Shown here in pieces: positions 43,532-53,900 of a stretch of 64,000 nucleotides of DNA (the stretch's first letter is position 1; every line of letters starts with the position of its first letter). This stretch comes from Weissella confusa (GTDB lineage: Bacteria > Bacillota > Bacilli > Lactobacillales > Lactobacillaceae): assembly GCA_001436895.1 (NCBI GenBank), contig JQAY01000001.1:1-64000 (forward strand), in the 5' to 3' direction. Position numbers and translations under genes: made by a program. The notes below the pieces were generated by a model that was not told the origin of the DNA, did not search any database, and saw nothing but the letters and a program-made list of their open reading frames with translations.

Positions 43532-44401
43532 ATGAAGATTGGATTTATCGGAACTGGTGTGATGGGCCGAGGCATCATCAACAACTTGTTGAAAGCAAAT
43601 TACGACGTGGCTGTGTACAACCGTACAAAAGCCCACGCCCAATCCGTGTTGGATAACGGTGCAACCTGGGCAGATGGTCCAAAGGCGATTGCAGAAGCAG
43701 CCGACTTGGTCATCACGATGGTTGGTTACCCTAAGGATGTTGAAGAACAATACTACGGTGACAACGGACTATTTGCTGGTGCACATGCTGGCCAAATTTT
43801 CGTTGATATGACAACGTCAACACCAACTTTGGCTGAACAATTGGCTACTGATGGTGAGAAGTACGGGGTTAAGGTGTTGGACGCCCCAGTTTCTGGTGGT
43901 GATGTTGGTGCCAAGAACGGTACGTTGACGATTATGGCTGGTGGTGACCAAGCTGCCTACGATAGCTTGCAACCAATTTTTGATGTTATTTCAAAGGCTG
44001 CGAACCGCTTTGGTGTCGCTGGTCGCGGTCAACACACGAAGATGGCTAACCAAATTATGATTGCGGCCACGATGCTAGGTATGTCAGAAATGATGGTCTA
44101 CGCAAAGGCTGCTGATTTGGATGTTGCCAAGGTGATGGAAACGTTGGCTGCTGGCGGCGCACAAAACTGGTCATTGGATAACTATGGTCCACGTGTCTTG
44201 GCAGGTGATTTCGAACCTGGTTTCTACGCAAAGCACTTGTTGAAGGACTTGCGTATCGCGTTGGATGAAGCTGCTAAGATGGACTTGTCTTTGCCAGCTA
44301 CTGATTTAGCTGAGGCTTTGTACACGAAGCTAGTTGAACAAAAGAATCTCGGCGACGAGGGAACCCAAGCATTGGTAAAGCTTTGGGCACAATATGCATA
44401 G
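43532..44401 (+). CDS. NAD(P)-dependent beta-hydroxyacid dehydrogenase (HIBADH family)
   Basis: 289 residues. The N-terminal Rossmann motif GTGVMGRGI is at residues 8-16, the substrate signature DAPVSGGDVGAKNGTL at 117-132 and catalytic Lys170 in GQHTKMANQ. The family includes 3-hydroxyisobutyrate, tartronate semialdehyde and glyoxylate/succinic semialdehyde reductases; Asn30-Arg31 after the second strand suggests NADP. GAGGT precedes the ATG. It is monocistronic with its own terminator. The substrate cannot be determined. Confidence 0.9.
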   Translation: MKIGFIGTGVMGRGIINNLLKANYDVAVYNRTKAHAQSVLDNGATWADGPKAIAEAADLVITMVGYPKDVEEQYYGDNGLFAGAHAGQIFVDMTTSTPTLAEQLATDGEKYGVKVLDAPVSGGDVGAKNGTLTIMAGGDQAAYDSLQPIFDVISKAANRFGVAGRGQHTKMANQIMIAATMLGMSEMMVYAKAADLDVAKVMETLAAGGAQNWSLDNYGPRVLAGDFEPGFYAKHLLKDLRIALDEAAKMDLSLPATDLAEALYTKLVEQKNLGDEGTQALVKLWAQYA

Positions 44402-44407
44402 AAACGA

Positions 44408-44439
44408 TGAAAGGCGACTGAAAGGTTGCCTTTTTTTCA
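44408..44439 (+). terminator. Rho-independent terminator
   Basis: AAAGGCGAC pairs with GTTGCCTTT (one G-T) around TGAAAG and is followed by a T tract. Confidence 0.8.
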
Positions 44440-44484
44440 TACAAAATACGCAACAAGATAATACGGTTTGTTTAAGATGATAAC

Positions 44485-44493
44485 TGTTACAAT
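44485..44493 (+). promoter_or_regulatory. Promoter of the glycosyltransferase pair (extended -10)
   Basis: TGTTACAAT lies about 50 bp before the first glycosyltransferase start and after the preceding terminator. The -35 region is weak. Confidence 0.45.
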
Positions 44494-44544
44494 AGGGATA
44501 ATAATATTTAATTACTAATATAAAGCTCATGAGAGGGCGGTACT

Positions 44545-46146
44545 ATGAATTTCTTCGTTAATGCGACGATGCCAAACCAGAAATCTGGTATTGAGCACGC
44601 GCAACTAAAGCGTTTTGAATTATTTAATAATCATCATGAAGATTCACGTGTTGTTTTGCGCGATTGGGATCCAATTGCTCACATTAATGCGAATGCAGCT
44701 GGGATTCCGGATGAGCAACTCATCAACATGTTTGATTACTTCCAAGAGGCGATGACTGTAACGCCGAAGACGTTGCATGCTGAGGACCTTGATTTTGGTG
44801 TGCCAGGAACCGTGTTGGTTGATGAACCAGAGAATAACCGTTACTTGGTAAATGCACAAAATGGGCAATTGGTAGCGCGTGTTAATTATGATGCGACCGC
44901 TGATCGTCGCGTTCGTTCAACGGAATTGTTTGATGGCTACAACAACTTGTTCCGTGTTGACCACTATGACTCACGAGGTTTCGCCTCATTGTTGCAATGG
45001 TACACACCTGACAACAAGATTGGGACGGAAACTTGGGTAACGCCTGAAGGACGTACCGTTATTGAGACGTTCAACAAGAATACGATGGCTGGTGAGTTTG
45101 TGAAGTCAGGCTGGCGTTTGATTGAACACAATGGTCACGTGTTGCAATTCGATACGATTGAAGAATTGACGAAGCACTTCTTCGACCGTTTGAATGATGA
45201 CTTCTGGCAGGATGAGAAGCCAAACGTGTTTGTCTTGGATCGTTCACACTTGGGTGATTGGGGACTTTTGCGTTTGCGTAAGCCAGCTTATATCGCAATG
45301 CACTTGCACAATTCTCACGCTGGGGATGCGCAAGACCCAATGCATTCAATTTTGAACAACCACTATGAGTTTGCTATGAACGCGTTGAATGAATACGATG
45401 CTGTCGTTTCAGCGACACACAAACAAACGCATGATGTGAACGAGCGTTTCCAACCTAAGACAAAGCTCTTCACAATTCCGGTCGGGGTTGTACCTGATGA
45501 ATTGTTGAATGCGCCGCGTGTACCAGTTGCACAACGTGAATTCGGTAAGGTTATCGCCTTTGCCCGTATTGCTTGGGAAAAGCACTTGGATGACTTGGTA
45601 CGTGCCGTTGGTATCGTGCACAAGGAATTCCCACAAGTCACATTGGATTTGTATGGTTATGCGGATCCGACTGATAACTACAAGGCACGTACTGCGGTTG
45701 AAGAAGCAATTCGCGAATACAACTTGGATGGTGTCGTAACGATGAAGGGTTATACGACGGATATTGATGCCGTTGAAAACAATGCCATGATGTATGGTTT
45801 GACGTCACGCATGGAAGGATTCAACTTGGCCATCATGGAAGCTATTTCCCACGGTTTGATTGCCTTTTCATATGATGTGAATTATGGACCAAACGAAATT
45901 GTTGAAGATGGCGTCAACGGAAACGTTGTCCCATACGAAGACTATCAAGCAATGGCTGAGGCAATGTTGAAGGTGTTGCGCGACCCTGAGTTGGCACAAC
46001 AATATTCAACGGGCGCATATGATTCTTCAGAACGTTATTCAGAAGAAAATGTATGGCAAGCATGGCGCGGTTTGTTGGATGATGCTGAGCGTGTTTGGCC
46101 GGCTAAGTTGGCGGCCATGCCAGCACATGCCCATGATGCAAAGTAG
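44545..46146 (+). CDS. GtfA/TagE-type glycosyltransferase, likely for adhesin glycosylation (first of pair)
   Basis: 533 residues, GT-B fold, family GT4. The N-terminal domain starts MNFFVNATMPNQKSGIEHAQLKRFELFN, typical of the TagE/Gtf group; the C-terminal domain has the retaining EX7E motif (EGFNLAIME) followed by NYGPNEIVEDGVNGNVVPY. Close relatives in Lactobacillus plantarum (GtfA and GtfB, formerly TagE5 and TagE6) add GlcNAc to secreted proteins; others glucosylate wall teichoic acid. The second homologue follows after 11 nt, and a Ser/Ala-rich adhesin lies just downstream, which favours protein O-glycosylation. GAGAGGG precedes the ATG. Confidence 0.87.
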   Translation: MNFFVNATMPNQKSGIEHAQLKRFELFNNHHEDSRVVLRDWDPIAHINANAAGIPDEQLINMFDYFQEAMTVTPKTLHAEDLDFGVPGTVLVDEPENNRYLVNAQNGQLVARVNYDATADRRVRSTELFDGYNNLFRVDHYDSRGFASLLQWYTPDNKIGTETWVTPEGRTVIETFNKNTMAGEFVKSGWRLIEHNGHVLQFDTIEELTKHFFDRLNDDFWQDEKPNVFVLDRSHLGDWGLLRLRKPAYIAMHLHNSHAGDAQDPMHSILNNHYEFAMNALNEYDAVVSATHKQTHDVNERFQPKTKLFTIPVGVVPDELLNAPRVPVAQREFGKVIAFARIAWEKHLDDLVRAVGIVHKEFPQVTLDLYGYADPTDNYKARTAVEEAIREYNLDGVVTMKGYTTDIDAVENNAMMYGLTSRMEGFNLAIMEAISHGLIAFSYDVNYGPNEIVEDGVNGNVVPYEDYQAMAEAMLKVLRDPELAQQYSTGAYDSSERYSEENVWQAWRGLLDDAERVWPAKLAAMPAHAHDAK

Positions 46147-46157
46147 GAGTGTGAACA

Positions 46158-47672
46158 ATGAATTATTTTATTAGTGAAAATGTTTTTACATTTAATTCAG
46201 GGACTGAGCACTCACAAATGAAGCGAGTGAAGCTGTTCAATGCCCAAGGACAACCAGCACTATATGTGACGCGTAATTACAATCGCTTTTTGGTACGTGA
46301 TGCAGCATCAATTGGCTTAAACCAAGACGAAGTGCTTAATATGTATGACTACTTCCAAGGAACGACGGCCGTTGAACGCAAGGAACAACCATTGCGTTTG
46401 TTGGATCAAATTCCATTGGATGAGTATCACATTGAGGGTCACGGACCAAATTACTCAACAATTAATCATGCAGGTCGTGAATTGGCTCGTATCAATGTCA
46501 TGCCAGCAACGGTTGGTCTAGTGAATGATATTCTCTACTACGACCGATTTGGTAACACGACTGCCCGTGAAAATTATGATTGGCGTGGCTTTAAGTCATC
46601 AGTTGATTACTTCCATCCAAATGGTGCGCTTGCGGTCCAAAAGTTCTTGAACCAAGACGGTGTGCCGGTGATTGAAGTGATGCACATGAATGTTAACGGC
46701 AATATTTTGCCAACGATGTACAAGTTGTTGAACTATAAGGGACGCGATTGGCGTTTTAACACGGAAGATCAAATGTTCTTGTTCTTCTTGAATGAGCTAA
46801 CAAACGAAAATCCTGGTTCTACGTTGGTTTCAGATCGTCGTAGTTTGGATCACGTGGTGGCGGATGTGCAATTTGCAGCGAAGAAGTTTGCGGTTTTGCA
46901 CGACATCCACACACCTGACATCAAGAACCCAGTGCGCGGTAAGCTTTACGATGCCTACTTGAATGTTTTGGAACGTCGTGTTAAGGATTTTGATGCTATC
47001 TTGGTCCCAACCGTTGAGCAACAACAAGATTTGCAAAAGCGCTATCCAGGTGTGACATTCCGTGTTGCGCCAGATACATTTGTGGATGATGCCCACTTGG
47101 CTGCTGAACATGTGAAGTTGCCAGAACGACTTTCACACCGCATCGCTTATGTCGGTCGTCTTTCACCAGAGAAGCGTCCAGATCAAGCAATTCGTGCCTT
47201 GGCACGTGTGGTAAAGTCAATTCCAGATGCAACGTTATCATTCCACGGTTATCCATCTAATGCTGATATTTTGAATGAATTGAAGGCATTAGCTAAGCAA
47301 TTGGATGTTGAACAAAATGTTATCTTCGGTGATTATGTGACTGGTGAAAAGCTAGCCAGGGCATACACTGAGGCACAAGTGATTGTCCAAACATCAGTTG
47401 CGGAAGGGTTCGGTATGAACTTGGTTGAGGCAATGAGTTACGGTGTACCGGTAGTATCTTATGATATTACGTATGGTACGAAGGAACTGGTTGATGACGG
47501 CATGAATGGTTATGTTGTACCAGCTGGTGCACATGGCGATATGGCGGATCGCTTAACGGCGATTTTGTCAGATACTGGCTTGTGGGCAGCCCTTTCTGAA
47601 GGTGCTTACCGCAAGGCGCAAACCTTCTCAGCTGATGAGATGATGCCACTTTGGCAAGCTGCATTACAATAA
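46158..47672 (+). CDS. GtfB/TagE-type glycosyltransferase, likely for adhesin glycosylation (second of pair)
   Basis: 504 residues, paralogue of the preceding gene (MNYFISENVFTFNSGTEHSQMKRVKLFN). It has the EX7E motif (EGFGMNLVE) in the C-terminal domain and VGRLSPEKRPDQAIRAL at the start of the donor-binding half. In GtfA/GtfB complexes one subunit is catalytic and the other assists acceptor binding; here both keep EX7E, so both may be active. AGGAGTG in the 11-nt gap gives tight coupling. A terminator follows, so the adhesin is transcribed separately. Confidence 0.87.
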   Translation: MNYFISENVFTFNSGTEHSQMKRVKLFNAQGQPALYVTRNYNRFLVRDAASIGLNQDEVLNMYDYFQGTTAVERKEQPLRLLDQIPLDEYHIEGHGPNYSTINHAGRELARINVMPATVGLVNDILYYDRFGNTTARENYDWRGFKSSVDYFHPNGALAVQKFLNQDGVPVIEVMHMNVNGNILPTMYKLLNYKGRDWRFNTEDQMFLFFLNELTNENPGSTLVSDRRSLDHVVADVQFAAKKFAVLHDIHTPDIKNPVRGKLYDAYLNVLERRVKDFDAILVPTVEQQQDLQKRYPGVTFRVAPDTFVDDAHLAAEHVKLPERLSHRIAYVGRLSPEKRPDQAIRALARVVKSIPDATLSFHGYPSNADILNELKALAKQLDVEQNVIFGDYVTGEKLARAYTEAQVIVQTSVAEGFGMNLVEAMSYGVPVVSYDITYGTKELVDDGMNGYVVPAGAHGDMADRLTAILSDTGLWAALSEGAYRKAQTFSADEMMPLWQAALQ

Positions 47673-47679
47673 TGACGAT

Positions 47680-47716
47680 GAAAGATTCAGACCTGCGGGT
47701 TTGAATCTTTTTTTAT
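47680..47716 (+). terminator. Terminator of the glycosyltransferase operon
   Basis: AAAGATTCAGACC pairs with GGTTTGAATCTTT (one G-T) around TGCG, then T7. Confidence 0.88.
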
Positions 47717-47736
47717 TGCTGTCATTCCTGAAACTT

Positions 47737-47750
47737 TGTAAGCGCTTTAT
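47737..47750 (+). promoter_or_regulatory. cre-like site upstream of adhesin 2
   Basis: TGTAAGCGCTTTAT matches 13 of 14 positions of the cre consensus. It overlaps a possible -35 (TTGTAA 47736-47741), about 200 bp before the adhesin start. The rest of the interval to 47941 holds no ORF that I can support. Confidence 0.55.
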
Positions 47751-47941
47751 TTATAACTATCAACTAAAATTGAACAAAGTACGATTAATCGGAATGTTGA
47801 TTAGCGTGTTTAATCGCGAGTTATTCATAAAATCTTGGGGCGGATGATGGCAGAACGACCATATCTTTTTGAGAAACTGGCGATGCAGGGTGGAAAAGTG
47901 AATTTTCATCATGAAATCGATTATATAGAGGGGATGAAGAT

Positions 47942-50900
47942 ATGAGTCGAGAAGATTATCAACAAAAGTTGGCCGACGAAGCGCGTGTGCAACCGCAGAC
48001 ACATAAAAAGATGTACAAGTCTAAAAAGCGCTGGGTTATCGCCGGTATGACCGCCTTGGCCGTTGGTGGTGCCACGGCGATGGCGCCTGAAGATGTGACG
48101 ACTTTGATGTCGGAAGTGTACCAAACAGCAGGAGAGGCTATTGGCGGTGGTGTTGCGTATGCTGCTTCGGCCGCAACCGCTGCGGTTAATACAACGACAG
48201 CTGTTACAGTGACGAATTCTGGGGTTGCATCAGTAACAAGCGCGGCTACGTACGGCACATTGACTGGTGCGTCAGCAAATGCAAATATGCGCATTGCCGG
48301 TGGAACGGCGGTCGCAAGTGGTTCAGGTTACCGAATTATGAATGGTTCCAGTGGTGCCGTGCAATATAACACCACCATCGCCGCCACAAGTGCTTTTGCT
48401 ATGAGCGGGGCCTTTTCAACGACCAACTATGCAGCCGGAAACTTTATTGGGTTGATGTTTGCACCTACTTATGCAGCAGGTAATTCGTATGGTGCAAATG
48501 GTGGTAACGTCGGTATTGATGGCATTGCTAATGCAACGACGGTTGGTGTCGATTTGTGGCATGACAGTGGTATTGATCCAAATACGGCGTTTGTTATTGA
48601 AAATAATGGTAGGGGGCAAATTAATCAAGTTGGTATTCGTCAAACGAATTCAGCCGGTTCATTTATTGCGAATACGAATGCCAATTTAGTACAATCGTTG
48701 TTCTCTGGCATGACAAACTTTAATTCGGCTACTTCTTATTCAGCCACCATTTCTTATGCTGTTAGTTGGACACCGGTTTCAGTTTCTGGTGCCTTTGTGA
48801 CTGGAAGCATGACAATTACGATGAACGGTGGTCAGGGAGCGAAGACGGTTACGCAAACAATTGCGCTACCAAGCAACGTTGTCATGGAGTTGGTTGGAAA
48901 CAACGGTGGAACATCGACGCCAGCAACGGTGACGGGTTCTTTGGCAGGCGTATCAGCCACTGCAGCGCGAACACCAGTCAATGTGACATATGTTGACGGG
49001 TCCGGATCAGCATTGCTATCAGCAACGAGTTTTACAGCGGATAACTGGACAGCTGTCGGAATTACAGGTGCAACGACGCCGGTAGCCACGAACGCTAAGA
49101 CAACCTTTGCCGCACCAAGCATTTCCGGTTATTCAGCCGTGGCTGTTTCGTATGCCGCTAATACAAATAGTGGTGGACCAGTACCGACGACAACTAATTT
49201 GTTGGTAACGTCGGCTACCGCAAACAACAATATCCAAATTCAATATAAGGATATTGAAGCGCCAAAGATGTCATTGACTAATACAGTGACTTACCAACAA
49301 AACGAGACGATTAATAGCTCGGACATGGTGACCCGCCTTGTGACGTCTTTGGGTGATAATTCACCGAAGGCTGTGACGACCAGTTTGACGAGTGGCAGTA
49401 TCAATACCGCTTCGGCAGGTACGTATCAAGTTCAAATTACAGCAACTGATGCGGCTGGTAATGCCACTAATTCAATGGCAACGGTAACGGTTTTGCCAAA
49501 GTCAGTTAGTGCGGTTTCAAGTGTTGCTAGTTCAGCGTCATCAGATGCCTCATCAGCAAGCTCAATGATTTCGTCAGCAACGAGTGCGGCGAAGTCTTCT
49601 TCAGCAAGCGTTGAAGCCTCATCTGCTAGTCAAACGGCGTCATCGGCCAGTTCACTAGCTTCAAAGTACAGTAGCAATTCATCAGTCGCTTCTGTTGCAT
49701 CAAGCATCGGTTCGATTGCTGCGATTGCAAGTAGTGCAAATGTTGTAGCGTCGACGAATACATCAATTGCGAAGTCGGCTGCATCGGCTGCTTCAAATAT
49801 GTACACACAAACGTCTTCAGTTGAATCTGCGGCGGCGATTACGTCAGCCTCAGCGTCATCTTATTTAGCTGTCGCTTCAAGTATGGCTGCAGCCGGACAA
49901 GTGTCTTCGGCTGCAGATGCCATCGCATCGTTCAACAATGCGTCACTTGCATATAGTTCACAAGTGGCATTTGCACAAAGCGTTGCAAACGCAGCCAAGA
50001 GCTTGATGGTTGTGACAAGTTCAGCGATTGCAGCGGTTTCAGCTGCACAATTGCAGACTTTGAGTGCCCAATCAGCAACGACGAGTTTGTACAACACGAT
50101 TGCTGAACGGTCATTGACGATTCAACTCTTGTACGTGGATTCGCAAGGGATTACGACCTCGTCCTCAGCTGTAACCCTCGCCGGTGTTAACGGCGCCAGC
50201 TATTCATATTCTGTGGCATCAGTTTCTGGTTTTATTATGGATCGTACGGCAGTTAACGGTACGTTCCAGTCGCAGAATTATGCGCCAAACGTTGTATATT
50301 CACCAGCGTTATCAGTAGCTGATCCTGGAACGTCACTTGCAACTGCGCTTAGTTCAATTGCACAGTTGCAAAGTTCATTATCAGTCGCGGTTTCATACGC
50401 GCAATCGGGTGAATCGGTTGTAGCTTCATATTCAAAGGTGGTCTCATCGTTGGCTGCTCAAAGTGCTTACTCGAGTGACAAGATGATGAGCGTGGCGAAT
50501 AAGAGTGCCTCAACGGCAAGCAATTGGGCTTCTGGAGCAACCAAGGGATTTGTGATGACGTCTTCCACTGCGGCAGCTAACGTGGCTTCAAGTGCAGCGC
50601 TGCTATCTATGGTTGATGCTGGGGTTGATTCGATGGAAAGCGCAGCAAATGCCTACAGTAGTTATGCCGCTTTGGCAGCTTCAGCCAACACGAACGGCAA
50701 TGCAAGTGCGGTGGATTCATACACAGTACTTATGAATTCAGCAAGCTCGGCTTACAACTCGGTCTACAATAAGCAAAGTGTGCTTGTTTCTAGTCTTGTG
50801 AAGGATTTGAGCAATAGTTATTTGGCCAATATTGATAGTTACGTGTCTGATGCGACGGATGGTGCTGACGTGTTCATTTCGATGGCAAGTACAGCTACTA

Positions 50901-53900
50901 GCAGTGCATTCTTTGTTGCAACTAGCATCACGATGTCGGCTGCAACTGCGTCAAATAGCGCTGCCCAAACGGCAGCGACGAATATGTCGACCGATTCAAT
51001 CACGGCTTCTAATGCCGCTAAGGTAGCATCTACGGCAAACGCTAGTGCGATTACAGCTGACAGCACGACTGATTCAGCTCTGTTAGCAACGAGTTCAGCT
51101 GTTAACGTGACCTCAAAAGCTGCAGGAAGTTCATATGCGTCAAATTCAGCAGTGGCAAGTGCAGCCGGTGCCGCTTCGACGGCGGTTAGTTTGGTTGCTT
51201 CAGCTAATGCCGCGGCTGGTTTGCAAGCAAGCGTGGCCTCTGCACAAAACGCAACAGCTTCAAGCGCTGCCTCAGTTGTCGCGAGTGCAGCTGGTGTGGC
51301 CAGTTCGGCAGCATTGGCTGCCTCAAGTTTGGCGACGGTAGCAGCTGGTATTTCAGCTAACGCGTCATTAACTTCGTCAGCTGCATTGAGCTCACAACAA
51401 TCATTGATGAGCCAAATTTCAACACTAGCTTCAATGGCTTCGTCAGCATCAGCGGCAGCAAGTGCAGCAGCTATTCAAGCTAGTTCAGCAGCCTCTGCTG
51501 GATCGACGGCTGCGTCAGCCGCTAACTCATTAGCAACTATCGCAACGACGCAACTTTCTAGTGCAAATACAGCAGCCGATTCATTGACTGCACTGATGTC
51601 AGCGATTGATGTTGTGAACGCTGCCTCAAGTGCAGCGAGTGCGGCTTTGGATTCAGCATCAGCCGCTAGCGCGAATGCAGATTTGGCTGCTAGTGATGCG
51701 CAATCTGCAGCGACAATGGCTAGTGATGCGCAAACAAATACGACTAATGCAACCGACGCTGCAAACAGTGCCTCAAGCAATGCATCAGCCGCTTTGGATT
51801 ATGCCAAGGTTGGATCTGAAGCGGGTAACTCGGCAGTCGCTAAGGCTGCTTTGGATGCTGACAGTGCAGCTGCAACAGCTGCAAATGCTGCCAGTGTGGC
51901 GGCTAAGGCTTCAAGTGCTGCAAATGTTGCTGCGAGTGAAGCGAGTTCAGCAGCGATTGCGGCAAGTAACGCTGCAACGCAGGCAAGTTCAGCCGCAACG
52001 GCCGCATCGGTAGCTGCTTCGACTGCTGATTCATACATGGCCGCTGGTGATATTACGCAAGCGACATCGGCCGCGGCTGACGCGCAAACGTTAGCTAGTG
52101 CTGCGAGTGAAGCCGCATCTACGGCCTCAAGCGCTGCAGACGTCGCCAATTCAGCTATGGCGCACGCAGAAGTGGCGTCATCTAACGCCGCTAGCTTGGC
52201 GGTTGTCGCTTCAAACGCTGCATCTGTTGCGCAATCTGCTGAAACAGCCGCTTCAGCTGCGGCGGGAGTTGATGGTAAGACTGGTGACACGGGAATCGCT
52301 GTTGATATTGATTCAGCAGCTGCCTCAACGGCTAACGTGAATGCAAGTCAGGCCGTCGTTGACGCAAGCTCAGCGGCTTCGGCAGCCAATTCTGATGCGT
52401 TAGTGACATCTAATATGAATAGCAACGCGACTGACAGTCTTGCTTCGTTGGATAGTGTGGCAACGGCGTCAAGTTACGCATCTAATTCAGCAATGACATC
52501 AGCCTTTGCTGACGCAGCAAGTGCTGCTACGGCAGTTAGTGTTGCAAACGCTGGTGCCAGTGAGGCTGCTTCAAATGCGACGGCACAATATAACCGTGCG
52601 TCATCAGCTGCGGTTGTTGCGTCGTCAGCAGCGTCAGTAGCAGCTTCTGAAGCCGTGTTAGCCTCTTCAATGTTTACGGCTGCGGACTCACTGTTGGCAG
52701 CTGGTAATTACAGTGAAGCGATGGCGATGTCTGATGCAGCGGTTTCACAAGCTGCCTTGGTAAATAGCGCCCGTGAAGCAGCTGAGAGTGCTGCAACAGT
52801 TGCATCTGGTGCAGTTGCGCTTGCTCAAAGTCAAGCGGCGCAAGCATCAAGCTATGTAGCTGATGCAGACGCGGCTCGTGATGATTTGGCTTCAGCAGCC
52901 GATCAAGTGATGACGGCTGCCTCGGCTGCTGATGAAGCAGCGAAGGCAAGTTCAGCCGCGTCAGCAGCAGATGAGACGGCGACGACTGCGACGGATAGTC
53001 AAGCCGAAACGACGGCTGTAATGTCTGACGCTACGGTGAATGTAACGAACGCAACTAGTTCAGCTGCAGACGCCAAGTCAACCGCAACGGCCACAAGTTC
53101 AGTTGCAGATGCAATTGGATCATTAATTAATAATTCAGCCTATGCAAGCAATGCAACGATTCAATCAGCCAACGATGTCGCTGTATCAGCCGCAACGGTT
53201 GCATCTACGGCAGCGTCAACGGCTCAATCAGCCGCGTCAGCAGCTAGTGACGCCCAAGCATCTTTGGCTGATGCGCAAAAGGTAGTTGATAGCGCAACGG
53301 CGATTGCCGAAGCAGCTAATGATGCTGCGCAGTCAGCTTATGCAGTCGCTAGTTCAGCTGCCCAAGAAGGTCGTTATGATATTGCTAGTTCGGCCGCATC
53401 AGAAGCAATTGCACAACAAGCAATTGCTGAATCGGCACAAAAAGATGTTGCGACCGCAATGACAGATGTTTCGGCCGCTGCCAGTGCAGCGAGCTCAGCT
53501 GCTGCAGTAGCTGATTCAGCGAAGGCCACTGCCGAAAGTGCCTTGCAAACAGCTAATGATGCATTGACCACTGCTGAAACAGCTGCAGAAGCTTCTGAAC
53601 AAGCATCATTGGCGCAAAACTCAGCTGATCAAGCAAGTTCAGCTGCAACGACAACTGATTCAACTGCTGATCAAGTGAATGCAACTTCAAGTGCAATTGC
53701 CGCTCAAAGTACGGCCACGAGTCAGACGGCACAAACAGCGACAACGACAGCTTCAAGTGCCTCAGCAGCCGCAAGTGCAGCTAAATCATTAGCTACTGAT
53801 TCTGCCTATGCCGGCAACTCAGCGATGACTTCAGCAGCATCAGACGCAGCTACTGCTGCATCAGATGCATCGGCAGCGGGACAAAAAGCAGCCGATGCAA

